A stretch of DNA of 64,000 nucleotides, taken from Bacteroidales bacterium UBA3696 (GTDB lineage Bacteria; Bacteroidota; Bacteroidia; Bacteroidales; Paludibacteraceae). Below, piece after piece: positions 8,652-17,051 of this stretch; positions within the stretch are counted from its first letter, which is position 1; each line of letters begins with the position of its first letter. A program made the position numbers and the translations under genes. Where the stretch lies: positions 1 through 64,000 of the forward strand of contig DFIN01000001.1 in NCBI GenBank assembly GCA_002372135.1, given 5' to 3'. The notes beneath the pieces are model-generated. The model saw only the letters and a list, made by a program, of their open reading frames with translations. It made no database searches and was not told the origin of the DNA.

Positions 8652-9515
8652 TTATTCTCTTTGTTGAGTCCGAAACAATTTTGGTGTCAACCCGATACGT
8701 CGTTTGAAAAAACGGCAGAAGGAAGGTGAGTCGGCATAGCCAAGGAAGTCGGCTATTTGTTGTACAGAAAGGTCAGGGCGCGTTGAAAGTAGAAACTTAG
8801 CTTGCGAGGCAAGGTATTGCTCAATATAGTCGCTGGCAGACAGACCGATTGTGTTTTTGATGATAACAGCGAAATGCCGTGTCGTCAGGTTGAGCCGGTT
8901 TGCATAGAAAGCCACTTCGTGTTGCTCGCGGTAGTGCTTGGCAACAAGAGCGCAGAAATGACTAAATAGTTGGTTGCTTTTGCTATCTTTATGGTATTGC
9001 TCATCTATGTTTGCACGGCAGGCATCCACCATCTCCGCCATGATGTTGGTCTGCATAATGAGCATTTCGTGGCGTTTAGGGTATTGGGATATAGGTGTGC
9101 GACTGATGATATCAATGAGGTCTAACACTTTTGTTATTCGGCTCATGTTGTCTTCATTAATCGTACAGGCAGGAATGTCGTGAAACTTCGAGTAGTCGTG
9201 TGAGAGACGATGTTGCGTCAGTTTGCTGTGAAATGCCGTAGAGTGGACAATGATTGACACATCGTAGTCGGGGCTGCTCTCTAACGGATGAATGATATGA
9301 TTGGGGAGTACTACCGCCACTTCGTTGGAAGCAAAGCATATCTCCCGCATATCATATAAGGCTCGTGCCGTACCGCTATGGCAGATATAAACCATCAGGT
9401 AAGGCGATAGAATATCTTGGTGATAGACAGGGAAACCTTTCACATGCCGCATCACAACCACTTCCGCTGTCCGAATTGTGCGCTCCATCTCGTCAAATAA
9501 TTGTTTCGTTTCCAT
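8652..9515 (-). CDS. AraC-family transcriptional regulator
   Basis: 287-aa regulator. The N-terminal half is a cupin-like sensing domain (PVYHQDILSPYLMVYICHSG, VVLPNHIIHPL). The last 100 residues form two helix-turn-helix motifs: VAFYANRLNLTTRHFAVIIK, then SVQQIADFLGYADSPSFCRF-FKRRIGLTP, the diagnostic AraC signature. The usual start by frame would be a GTG at 9536. I prefer ATG 9515 because a -7 box TACTTTTG lies at 9536-9543 and would remove the GTG from the transcript. The gene is divergent from the operon that starts at 9689 and the two share a 170-base regulatory gap. It is therefore the natural candidate to control that operon. The ligand is unknown. Confidence 0.9.
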   Translation of the reverse strand: METKQLFDEMERTIRTAEVVVMRHVKGFPVYHQDILSPYLMVYICHSGTARALYDMREICFASNEVAVVLPNHIIHPLESSPDYDVSIIVHSTAFHSKLTQHRLSHDYSKFHDIPACTINEDNMSRITKVLDLIDIISRTPISQYPKRHEMLIMQTNIMAEMVDACRANIDEQYHKDSKSNQLFSHFCALVAKHYREQHEVAFYANRLNLTTRHFAVIIKNTIGLSASDYIEQYLASQAKFLLSTRPDLSVQQIADFLGYADSPSFCRFFKRRIGLTPKLFRTQQRE

Positions 9516-9535
9516 GAAATCGTCATTTTTGAACA

Positions 9536-9593
9536 CAAAAGTACTGCTATTTTTGGTTTCTATGCGGTAAAAAGAGAAAAAATCTTACTTTTG
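9536..9593. promoter_or_regulatory. Divergent promoter region, AraC gene and VTC operon
   Basis: Minus-strand -7 box TACTTTTG at 9536-9543 serves the AraC gene. Plus-strand TACTTTTG at 9586-9593 serves the operon beginning at 9689, with a leader of about 90 bases. The plus-strand promoter has no -33 box at normal distance, which is typical of an activator-dependent promoter. I infer the AraC protein binds between or beside them. Confidence 0.5.
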
Positions 9594-9688
9594 GGTAATA
9601 ACCTCACACGAATAGTTAATGTTAGTTTGTCGAATAATGTGCATTTTTGCGCCCGATTTTGATAATAATAAGTAAATCAAATAATCCT

Positions 9689-10090
9689 ATGAAGAGAAGT
9701 CTATTTATTTTGTGGGTAACGGTGTGTGCTTGTGTGATGCAGGCTGTTGATTACCAGTATCTTGTGTTTGTCAACACAAACGGCACAACCACTGCACTGT
9801 CTGTCAGCGATATGACACTGACGGTGAGTGGTGGCAATCTGGTGGTAGCGAATACTGACGGAACAGAAACGTTCATGCTGACCGACTTGGCTGCGATGCA
9901 ATTCTCAAAGGACGGTACTTTTACGGCATTGGACAACGTTATTAACGGCGATGAGCCGGTGGATGTCTATACCATTGTCGGCACCACGATTGGGCATTTC
10001 GACAATTTATTGCAAGCCACTAAGCAACTCCAAGTCGGCGCGTATGTAATCAAACAAGGTCATAACACGCAAAAGATTGTGGTAAAATGA
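9689..10090 (+). CDS. Small secreted protein with T9SS type A tail
   Basis: 133-aa exported protein, first gene of the operon. Signal peptide residues 1-19 (MKRSLFILWVTVCACVMQA). The middle (YLVFVNTNGTTTALSVSDMT and LTDLAAMQFSKDG) matches the short N-terminal module also present in the 659-aa beta-helix protein two genes downstream. The C-terminus (VDVYTIVGTTIGHFDNLLQA, then LQVGAYVIKQG...KIVVK) has the G-hF...L..G.Yi.k.g....Ki form of type A T9SS sorting domains. It should be exported through the T9SS and surface-attached or released. Its TGA stop overlaps the next ATG by four bases, so translation is coupled. Specific function unknown. Confidence 0.75.
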   Translation: MKRSLFILWVTVCACVMQAVDYQYLVFVNTNGTTTALSVSDMTLTVSGGNLVVANTDGTETFMLTDLAAMQFSKDGTFTALDNVINGDEPVDVYTIVGTTIGHFDNLLQATKQLQVGAYVIKQGHNTQKIVVK

Positions 10091-11058
10091 TGAGTAGTAG
10101 TAAGTCGAAAGACAATTGTCGTAAGTCAAAAGTCGAGTACATATTATTCTATTGTTTGTTATCCATTGTTCTATGCCCGACAGCGCTACGCGCGCAAGTG
10201 ACTATTGCAGATACAACCTATTATGTGTTAATTACATATAGTGGCAATACAGCAACGGTGGAGATGACTGACGATGTGAAGAGTTACGTTTCGGCAAGTG
10301 TAGATGGCGCTCACGTAACTATTACATCTACTGCTTCTGCCGCAGTCAACGAAATCACGTATGGTCTGGCAGGTAGTACAACCAACGGCTCGTTCACGTT
10401 CAACGGCAGTTACAAGGCTACGGTGGAATTGTTCGGAGTTACCTTGACCAATCCTGCAGGACCGGCTATTGATATTCAGAACGGCAAGCGTATAGAGATA
10501 AGTGCCAAGAAAGAAACTGTTTCTACGCTAACCGACGGCACATCTACCGAAGAGAGTGCATGGAAAGGGGCTCTGTATTGCAAAGGACATATTGAGTTTA
10601 AGGGAACACTCAATGTCTATGGTAACTATGCTCATGCTATCAAGGCGGGTAAATATATAGAAATGAAAAACTGCACCATCAATGTCTATTCGGCGGTGAA
10701 GGACGCCATCAACTGCAATCAGTATTTCTTGATGGAGAGTGGTGAAATCAACCTCAGCGGCTTCGGCGACGATGGCATACAGGTAGATATGGAGGATAAT
10801 GACACATCAGCCGAGAACACAGGCAACTTTACGATGACCGGCGGCACGATTAACATCAACATGACCGGTGCTACCGGAGAGAGCGTCAAAGCCGATGGGA
10901 ACCAATCCGTGGCGAGTGAAGCCTTGCTGAATCTAACCACAGGAATAGAGGATGTCCAATCCGCCCGCATGCTCGGTAACAAAGTGCTGCTTGACGGGAA
11001 AGTGCTCATCAAGAAAAACAATCAACTTTATACATTAACAGGCTATGAAATCCAATAA
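10087..11058 (+). CDS. Cthe_2159-type beta-helix protein (short)
   Basis: 323-aa secreted protein of the carbohydrate-binding Cthe_2159 type (DUF4353). The founding member is a right-handed beta-helix that binds acidic polysaccharide. Seen here: an N-terminal membrane-like stretch ending in LRAQ (residues about 18-36), strands of the form GVTLTNPAGPAIDIQNGKRI, the hallmark sequence ALYCKGHIEFKGTLNVYGN-AHAIKAG and the SGFGDDGIQV turn. The tail NKVLLDGKVLIKKNNQLYTL resembles the sorting-like tail of the giant protein. The first 15 codons derive from a repetitive stretch (AAGTCGAAAGAC, AAGTCAAAAGTC), so the exact start is less sure. It overlaps the upstream gene by ATGA and lies 1 base from the next. 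Confidence 0.85.
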   Translation: MMSSSKSKDNCRKSKVEYILFYCLLSIVLCPTALRAQVTIADTTYYVLITYSGNTATVEMTDDVKSYVSASVDGAHVTITSTASAAVNEITYGLAGSTTNGSFTFNGSYKATVELFGVTLTNPAGPAIDIQNGKRIEISAKKETVSTLTDGTSTEESAWKGALYCKGHIEFKGTLNVYGNYAHAIKAGKYIEMKNCTINVYSAVKDAINCNQYFLMESGEINLSGFGDDGIQVDMEDNDTSAENTGNFTMTGGTININMTGATGESVKADGNQSVASEALLNLTTGIEDVQSARMLGNKVLLDGKVLIKKNNQLYTLTGYEIQ

Positions 11059-11059
11059 T

Positions 11060-13039
11060 ATGAGAAAATCGTTATTAACTATTTGTCTCCTTTGGGGTAC
11101 ATTCTGCGGGGTGGCTCAGACCCTGAATATACAAGTAGGCAATGTAACGTATCAGTTCCCCGCTTCCGAAGCAGGCGTGATGCCTTTTTCGGACGGCACA
11201 ACCCTTACCGTGATGGGCAAAGCCTTCACGCTGAGCGAAGTGGATGCCATGTATGTGGACGAAACGGAAGTAACAGACAACTTGGTTCAGATTACGTATA
11301 GTTCGTCGTCTGCTACCATCCTCGTAGCAGGCAATGTGGCGCAGTATGTAACGCCGTCCCTTAACGGTGCGCATGTTACCATTGCCCAAAGCAATACTAC
11401 CGCCGTGAATGATGATGAGATAACCTACCAACTCACCGGCACTACCTCCAATGGTTCATTCTCCCTCTCCGGCTCATACAAGTGTACAGTGTCATTAGCA
11501 GGTGTAACGATGACCAATCCGAGCGGCGCAGCCATCAACATAACCAACTCCAAGCGCATCCAACTCAGTGCGAAGAAAAATACGACCAACACCCTTGCTG
11601 ACTGTGCTTCCGGCTCGCAGAAAGCCTGTATATACAGCAAAGGACAGTTGCAACTGCAAGGCAACGGTACGCTCAATGTGGTAGGTAACACCAAACATGG
11701 TATAAAGAGTGCGTCCTACATATCCGTTAAGAACTTGACGCTGAACATTACCTCCACTGTGGGCGATGGCATCAACTGCGAAGAGTATATGGAAATCAAA
11801 AGCGGTATGATTACGCTCTCCGGCATAGGGGACGATGGTATCCAGTGTGACCTTGGAGGCACCACCTCCACAGGCATCACCACCGACCACGAAGACGAGG
11901 ACACCGGCAATGTCTATATATCCGGCGGAAATATTACGATTACAGTTACGGCTACCGCAGCCAAGGGAATAAAGTGTGAAGGTGATCTGTATGTTACCGA
12001 CGGAACGCTCAATGTTACGACCTCAGGCGCGGGCGAGTGGGATAGCGACGATAGTGAAACAAAAGCCGCCGCCGGACTGAGTGCGGACGGCAATATGGCT
12101 ATTTCCGGCGGTACGCTGACCCTCAGAGCAACCGGCTCCGGCGGAAAAGGACTGAAGTGTGACGGCACACTGGCAGTGAGCGATAGTGCCGTAATCATAG
12201 TTACCACGACGGGCGGACTTTATTACAACAATGGTTCCACCGAGAATACCAACTATACCGGCAATACCGATAACATCAGCAGTAACTATTATTCGTCGCC
12301 CAAAGGAATCAAAGCCGCAGGAGCGATTACTATTTCCGGGGGTAAGATATATGTTACCACTTCCGGTCGTAATGGTGAAGGTATTGAGTCCAAATCAACG
12401 CTTGATATAACCGGCGGTGAGGTGGCTGTAACAGCGTATGATGATGCCATCAACGCTGCCTCGCATCTTACCATCAGCGGCGGCTATGTCTATGCCTACG
12501 CCACCAACAACGACGGAATAGACGCCAACGGCAACTGCTACATCAAAGGCGGTCTTATTTATGCCATAGGTGCGTCTTCGCCTGAAGTAGCCATTGATGC
12601 CAACACGGAAGGTGGTTACAAACTGTATGTACAAGGCGGCACGCTCGTGGCTATTGGCGGTTTGGAGAATAATGCAAGTATCACGCAAACGTGCTATTCG
12701 GTAGGTTCTTCTTCCGGCGGTGGCGGCAGATGGTTCGCTCCGGCAGCAGGCCCCGGTGGTGGAGGCCCCGGTGGCAATGGCGGTAGTTCATGGACTGCCA
12801 ATACTTGGTATGCCCTCACCGTAGGAAGCACCACTTTCGCCTTCAAAACACCGAGCAGCGGCGGTACCGCCATGGTCGTTTCCGGCAGTACCACACCTAC
12901 GCTCCAATCGGGCGTAACAGCTTCCGGCACAAGCATTTTTAACGGGGTAGGCTATTATCCCGCTACCGTTTCCGGTGGCTCAAGTGTAAGTTTGAGTTCC
13001 TATTCCGGCGGCGGCATGGGTGGTGGCTTTGGTTGGTAA
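11060..13039 (+). CDS. Cthe_2159-type beta-helix protein (long, Gly-rich end)
   Basis: 659-aa exported paralogue. Signal peptide MRKSLLTICLLWGTFCGVAQ. Residues about 21-80 repeat the small module of the first operon gene (VGNVTYQFPASEAGVMPFSD, FTLSEVDAMYVDE). Residues about 85-570 are a long Cthe_2159/DUF4353 beta-helix with many GG-(T/N)-(I/L)-x-V-x-(T/A) rungs, the KHGIKSASYISVKN and GIGDDGIQCD signatures, and repeated ISGG turns. A low-complexity stretch (SSGGGGRWFAPAAGPGGGGP) follows. The end (SGGGMGGGFGW) carries no sorting tail. The glycine-rich end may be a flexible linker or assembly segment. Start ATG 11060 fits the signal peptide; the earlier in-frame ATG at 11045 would overlap the previous gene. 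It ends 2 bases before the VTC gene. Confidence 0.88.
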   Translation: MRKSLLTICLLWGTFCGVAQTLNIQVGNVTYQFPASEAGVMPFSDGTTLTVMGKAFTLSEVDAMYVDETEVTDNLVQITYSSSSATILVAGNVAQYVTPSLNGAHVTIAQSNTTAVNDDEITYQLTGTTSNGSFSLSGSYKCTVSLAGVTMTNPSGAAINITNSKRIQLSAKKNTTNTLADCASGSQKACIYSKGQLQLQGNGTLNVVGNTKHGIKSASYISVKNLTLNITSTVGDGINCEEYMEIKSGMITLSGIGDDGIQCDLGGTTSTGITTDHEDEDTGNVYISGGNITITVTATAAKGIKCEGDLYVTDGTLNVTTSGAGEWDSDDSETKAAAGLSADGNMAISGGTLTLRATGSGGKGLKCDGTLAVSDSAVIIVTTTGGLYYNNGSTENTNYTGNTDNISSNYYSSPKGIKAAGAITISGGKIYVTTSGRNGEGIESKSTLDITGGEVAVTAYDDAINAASHLTISGGYVYAYATNNDGIDANGNCYIKGGLIYAIGASSPEVAIDANTEGGYKLYVQGGTLVAIGGLENNASITQTCYSVGSSSGGGGRWFAPAAGPGGGGPGGNGGSSWTANTWYALTVGSTTFAFKTPSSGGTAMVVSGSTTPTLQSGVTASGTSIFNGVGYYPATVSGGSSVSLSSYSGGGMGGGFGW

Positions 13040-13041
13040 GT

Positions 13042-13839
13042 ATGCAAACCATAGAAGATATCATTCGCCTGTTTGAGCCGATTGGTTTGTCGCAAATGGA
13101 AAGCGTCAAACTCATGAACCGTATCGACACAAAGTATGTGGTTTCGCTGTCGTCTCTCCCGCTTATTCTGCAAGCAGCCCAAGCGGATTATTACGCACAG
13201 GAGATTGATGGTAAGCGGATTGCGACCTATGACACCATGTATTACGATACGGACTCTTTGGACATGTACATCCGGCACCATGACCGCCAACTGGCACGCC
13301 AGAAAATTCGCGTCCGTCAGTATGTGGATAGTAACCTCACGTTCTTGGAAATAAAACGTAAAAACAACAAAGGGCGTACCAACAAGAAGCGGATTGTGGT
13401 ACCCGGGTTTGACCTCACTGCCGAAACTCCTTCCGTCCTCAAACACAAGAAAAAAGAGGATGAGGCAGTAACGGTAGAGAGTTTTATTGACCTCAAAAGC
13501 CGGTACCATTGGAGCGACATTACTCCCCACTTATGGACCAAGTTCCACCGCATTACTTTGGTGAACAAGGCGAAAACCGAACGCCTGACCATCGATTTGG
13601 ATTTGCTGTGGGAGAACGTGGTTAGCAAGGAGTCGAAAATCTATCCCGACTTGGTCATCATCGAACTCAAGCGGGATGGAAATGTGCCCAGCCGTATGAC
13701 GGATATAATGCTTTCCTACCGAATCAAACCGCTGAAAATAAGCAAATATTGTATTGGTACGGCATTGACAACTCCCGGACTGAAACGAAACCGGTTCAAA
13801 AAGAAAATTCGTTCCATCGAAAAATTATTGAATCATTAA
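13042..13839 (+). CDS. VTC-domain polyphosphate polymerase-type protein
   Basis: 265-aa cytoplasmic protein of the VTC/triphosphate-tunnel fold, the catalytic domain that in yeast Vtc4 makes polyphosphate from ATP. Tunnel-lining basic and acidic strands are visible in order: MNRIDTKYVV (residues about 24-33), YDTMYYDTDSLDMYIRHHDR, QKIRVRQY, FLEIKRKNNKGRTNKKRI, KFHRITLVNK, RLTIDLDL, VIIELKRDG and the final YRIKPLKISKYCIG. All key charged strands are kept, so I expect an active enzyme, although bacterial members are hardly studied. No membrane segment or SPX domain is present. It is followed by its usual partner, a DUF4956 membrane protein. ATG 13042 lies 2 bases after the previous stop. Confidence 0.88.
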   Translation: MQTIEDIIRLFEPIGLSQMESVKLMNRIDTKYVVSLSSLPLILQAAQADYYAQEIDGKRIATYDTMYYDTDSLDMYIRHHDRQLARQKIRVRQYVDSNLTFLEIKRKNNKGRTNKKRIVVPGFDLTAETPSVLKHKKKEDEAVTVESFIDLKSRYHWSDITPHLWTKFHRITLVNKAKTERLTIDLDLLWENVVSKESKIYPDLVIIELKRDGNVPSRMTDIMLSYRIKPLKISKYCIGTALTTPGLKRNRFKKKIRSIEKLLNH

Positions 13840-13858
13840 ATCTTTGAATCATTAAATC
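13828..13858 (+). repeat. 15-bp direct repeat in the VTC/DUF4956 gap
   Basis: TTGAATCATTAAATC occurs at 13828-13842 and again at 13844-13858. The VTC stop codon lies in the first copy and the DUF4956 start lies 7 bases past the second. Copy-number change would alter spacing without touching either protein. Confidence 0.8.
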
Positions 13859-13864
13859 ACCAAT

Positions 13865-14620
13865 ATGTTATTTCAAGTTGATTTAGCCAATCCTACATTG
13901 GAGTTTTTGGAGAATGACCCGAGTATAGCTGCCCGTTTTGGTACGAGCGATAGTATTTCCTATATCATGCACTCGTTTGCCGACTGGTTGGGCGTAAGTG
14001 AAAACCTCATTACCATGCCGTTGATGTTCCTCTTCAACCTGTTGGTTTCTTGGGTTCTCATCTATTGCATCTATTATCGTTATAGTCGCCGCCGCGATTA
14101 CTATGTGCAGTTTATGCTGTTTTCAAGCGGTATGTTCTTGTTGCTGTGGCTGATGCAGATACTGGATATTCAAACAGGTTTTGTGCTCGGTCTGTTTGCC
14201 ATCTTCGGCATGATTCGTTACCGCACGGAAACAGTGCCTATTCGCGAGATGAACTATATGTTCCTCATTATCGCTCTGTCGGTAATTAACTCGCTTAGTC
14301 TCAAGGCAGACGGTTTGGCGTGGTATTTGTTGCTTTTTGCAAATATACTGATGTTGGCTTTGGCATGGGGCTTTGAACTATGGAACGGACGCAAACGCCA
14401 ATCCACCAAGATTGTTCTCTATGAGAAAATCGAGAATATCAAACCCGAGAACCGTGAGGCACTAATTGCTGATTTGCAGGATCGTACAGGGCTGAAAGTG
14501 ATAGATATAGAAATCGGGCATATTGATTTTCTGCGCGATGTGGCATACATCAAAATGACCTACCCCTTGGAAAAAGGCAAAACGGTCAATAGTATTGATT
14601 TGATAACGAAATTCAAATAA
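13865..14620 (+). CDS. DUF4956 inner-membrane protein
   Basis: 251-aa integral membrane protein of the DUF4956 family. Four to five membrane segments are visible at about residues 48-70, 80-100, 105-120, 127-146 and 150-171. The conserved loop GMIRYRTETVPIREMNYMF lies between the third and fourth, with charged residues R, E and R at the membrane edge. A soluble C-terminal domain of about 75 residues (NREALIADLQDRTGLKVIDI) follows. Members are regularly encoded beside VTC-domain proteins, and I infer that this one anchors the VTC enzyme or channels its product. Its TAA overlaps the next ATG by one base. Confidence 0.88.
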   Translation: MLFQVDLANPTLEFLENDPSIAARFGTSDSISYIMHSFADWLGVSENLITMPLMFLFNLLVSWVLIYCIYYRYSRRRDYYVQFMLFSSGMFLLLWLMQILDIQTGFVLGLFAIFGMIRYRTETVPIREMNYMFLIIALSVINSLSLKADGLAWYLLLFANILMLALAWGFELWNGRKRQSTKIVLYEKIENIKPENREALIADLQDRTGLKVIDIEIGHIDFLRDVAYIKMTYPLEKGKTVNSIDLITKFK

Positions 14621-15468
14621 TGAGTATCTCTAACAGCATAAGCGGTCGAGCAGCGAAGTGTTCTAATAGGTCGCTTTCAGCCGTTCTAATAGCGATAGCA
14701 GTCTTATTGGTTCTGCCCGCAAAGGCTTGGGACTATGACAGCGAGGCAGAAACAACCTCCCGTAGTGCTCAATGGCGTATGGAAGCCGATTTTACCAAGA
14801 AGTGGAAAAACGGTCTTCGGTTGGGCATCAACGAGGAGTTGCGTTTTGACCTCTACAATTCGGCAAATGGGGCTGCTTTCCGCAAGTCTTATACCACCCT
14901 GTCTTTTGGGTATGCGCCCATTCAGTATGTCAAGTTGGATGTCGGCTACTCGCTCAAAGTCCTCGGACCGGACAGCACTTGGTCTGCCACCAAGAGAGCC
15001 GATATCAACGAATATCTGCGCCACCGCGTCTTTTTCACCGTTACCGCTTCCTATAAGTTTGACTATGCCAAACTCTATCTTCGCGAGCGCGTGCTGATGG
15101 AAGCGCGTACCGATAGTGTCAATCCGCTGGAGAAAAATCAAGTAGATTGGCAGTTGCGCTCTCGTTTAGGTGCAGACTTTTTAGTGCCCGGCAAACCCTA
15201 TAAACCCTATCTGTGGGGGGAGATTGCCAATACACTTAATGCCCCTGAATATCAGCAGAAAAACGGACATCAGTTCATCTGTAATGTCCGCGCACAAGCC
15301 GGAATAAAGTGGCGCGTGTCAAAACTCAGTTCACTGGATTTCTACTATCGATTCACATACGGATACGACCGAGATATCAATATCACCAAGAAAAAAGGAT
15401 ATATCCAACTGACCGAAGAAAAACTGTATCAACATTCTATCGGCGTGGCGTATAATTTGGATTGGTAA
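14620..15468 (+). CDS. DUF2490-like outer-membrane beta-barrel
   Basis: 282-aa exported protein. A 20-residue hydrophobic signal (VLIAIAVLLVLPAKA) precedes alternating amphipathic strands: RSAQWRMEADFTKKWKNGLR, FRKSYTTLSFGYAPIQYVKL, HRVFFTVTASYKFDYAKLYL, QLRSRLGADFLVPGKPYKPY, then FYYRFTYGYDRDINI. It ends in aromatic W (AYNLDW), as outer-membrane barrels do. DUF2490 proteins are barrels of unknown transport role. In this operon the barrel would give an outer-membrane exit or anchor for material linked to the VTC enzyme and beta-helix proteins. That is inference from position. Confidence 0.75.
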   Translation: MSISNSISGRAAKCSNRSLSAVLIAIAVLLVLPAKAWDYDSEAETTSRSAQWRMEADFTKKWKNGLRLGINEELRFDLYNSANGAAFRKSYTTLSFGYAPIQYVKLDVGYSLKVLGPDSTWSATKRADINEYLRHRVFFTVTASYKFDYAKLYLRERVLMEARTDSVNPLEKNQVDWQLRSRLGADFLVPGKPYKPYLWGEIANTLNAPEYQQKNGHQFICNVRAQAGIKWRVSKLSSLDFYYRFTYGYDRDINITKKKGYIQLTEEKLYQHSIGVAYNLDW

Positions 15469-15510
15469 TGGGTGAATAGTAAATTATGAACTTTGAAAAA
15501 GAAGTGAAAA

Positions 15511-16500
15511 ATGAACAAAATTTGGAAAATACTACCGTTGCTATTTCTCTCGGTGTTATTTATAGGTTGTGAGAACAAGAGCGAAGGTTCAGCAGCGTCT
15601 GATGTGACCAATAACGGGGACGATGCGTCCGACTTGGTGGAAAACGAGATGTGGAATAAGACGATAGACATCGTATGGAATGGAACAGACGTAACCGTAA
15701 CAGGGAGTGCGGACGGCGTAAAGGTATCCCATTCAAACGGCTATGTGACCATCAACTCCAAGGCGGAGAAAGTGGAATACATAGTTAGCGGAGCAGGAAC
15801 AGGGCAACTCAGTATTTACGGCAACTACAAATACAAACTGCTCTTGGACGGACTCACGCTCGCTTGTCCTGACGGACCGGCTATCAACAGTCAGTGCCCC
15901 AGAACGTGTTATGCCGTCTTACAAGGTACAAATATACTATCGGATGGTTCCTCCTATGCCGAATCAGAGGAAGACCGGAAAGCCGCCTTCTTCAGCGAAG
16001 GGAGGATTTGTTTCTCCGGTTCCGGTTCGTTGGAAGTTATCGGCAATTGCAAGCATGCCATCGCCAGCGATTATTACATTCGCTTGTGTTCCGGTACGGG
16101 GACGCTTAACCTGACGGCGAAAGCGAGCGATGGACTTCATACCAACCATGGCGTGATAATCAATGACGGTACACTAACCATTAATGCCGCTGACGATGGC
16201 ATCCAATGCGAAGCATCCGGCGTAGTGATTACAGGCGGAATAATCAATATTAACAGCAAATACAAATGTATCAAGACGGAGGGTAACCTATCAATCTCCG
16301 GCGGAACGATTACGGCTGTTGCAAGCGCGACATCCTCATCCGACGGAACACCCGAAGGTATTGAAGCCAAAGGACAAATCACTATTTCCGGCGGTTCGTC
16401 CGTTTCATTGTCTGCTTATAGTGGCGGCAATGCGGGAGGTGGATTCCCCGGTGGAAATAATCCTGGTGGGGGACATAAACCGGGCGGAGGTCCTAAGTAA
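15511..16500 (+). CDS. Cthe_2159-type beta-helix lipoprotein
   Basis: 329-aa lipoprotein and third paralogue of the beta-helix family in this operon. The lipobox is VLFIGC (Cys about residue 20). The mature part opens with an acidic linker, then WNKTIDIVWNGTDVTVTGSA. The DUF4353 signatures CKHAIASDYYIRLCS, ASDGLHTNHGVIINDG and DDGIQCEASGVVITGG follow. The C-terminus is glycine/proline rich (GGGFPGGNNPGGGHKPGGGP). Unlike its two paralogues it is lipid-anchored, so it may hold the system at the outer membrane. It has a short 42-base gap to the upstream barrel gene. Confidence 0.85.
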   Translation: MNKIWKILPLLFLSVLFIGCENKSEGSAASDVTNNGDDASDLVENEMWNKTIDIVWNGTDVTVTGSADGVKVSHSNGYVTINSKAEKVEYIVSGAGTGQLSIYGNYKYKLLLDGLTLACPDGPAINSQCPRTCYAVLQGTNILSDGSSYAESEEDRKAAFFSEGRICFSGSGSLEVIGNCKHAIASDYYIRLCSGTGTLNLTAKASDGLHTNHGVIINDGTLTINAADDGIQCEASGVVITGGIININSKYKCIKTEGNLSISGGTITAVASATSSSDGTPEGIEAKGQITISGGSSVSLSAYSGGNAGGGFPGGNNPGGGHKPGGGPK

Positions 16501-16538
16501 TGGGGTAAAATCAAATCATTAAAAACAGTAAACAGACG

Positions 16539-16967
16539 ATGAAAAAATATCTTTTTCTTGTACTAACTACATTGCTCGCTGTGCCGGCTGTGGCTCAAAG
16601 TCTGCTGACACGCGAGCAACTCGCCAAACGCGAGAAACGCAAGAACCTGACGGTCAAAGAATGGAACACAGACGATAAGACAAAGACCCGTTGGTTAGAC
16701 CGTATCAAGGTGTATGACAGCCAAGGCAGGTGCGTGGAGGAAATAGAGTATGCTACCTATGGTCAGAAATGGCGCGTTACCAGCACGTATGATGACGTAA
16801 CGGGCAAAGTGGTGGAAGAAGTGGAATACAATGACCGCAATCGACCGGTCCGTATCCGCAAGTATGAATGGAACGAAGACGGCACGAAAGCCAAACAGTA
16901 CAACTACCTACCGAACGGCAAACTCTTTTCCGTGAAAGTGTTTGAGTATATTTTCTCTGAGAAATAG
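16539..16967 (+). CDS. Hypothetical secreted protein, 142 aa
   Basis: Signal peptide MKKYLFLVLTTLLAVPAVAQ, then a basic region (REQLAKREKRKNLTVKEWNT). Strands of the kind IKVYDSQGRCVEEIEYATYG and VEEVEYNDRNRPVRIRKYEW follow, resembling the Y-D-x-x-G-R-x-x repeats of RHS/YD-like or DUF3836-like secreted proteins. Total length is small, with no catalytic motif. It is the last gene of the operon, 38 bases after the lipoprotein, and is followed by the hairpin at 16996-17022. Role unknown. Confidence 0.7.
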   Translation: MKKYLFLVLTTLLAVPAVAQSLLTREQLAKREKRKNLTVKEWNTDDKTKTRWLDRIKVYDSQGRCVEEIEYATYGQKWRVTSTYDDVTGKVVEEVEYNDRNRPVRIRKYEWNEDGTKAKQYNYLPNGKLFSVKVFEYIFSEK

Positions 16968-16995
16968 GCTTTTTTTCCGTACCTATTGCGTGATT

Positions 16996-17022
16996 GCGGG
17001 GCAAATTCTACTTTTGCCCCGC
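16996..17022 (+). terminator. Terminator hairpin overlapping the TonB-receptor promoter
   Basis: Perfect 10-bp stem GCGGGGCAAA/TTTGCCCCGC followed by ATATTTTT, which suits termination of the operon at 9689-16967. The -7 box TACTTTTG (17009-17016), with TTG 21 bases upstream (16985-16987), lies inside the same hairpin and serves the gene at 17052. One 27-base sequence therefore acts as terminator and promoter. Confidence 0.7.
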
Positions 17023-17051
17023 ATATTTTTATTCATAGATACACAACGGAT

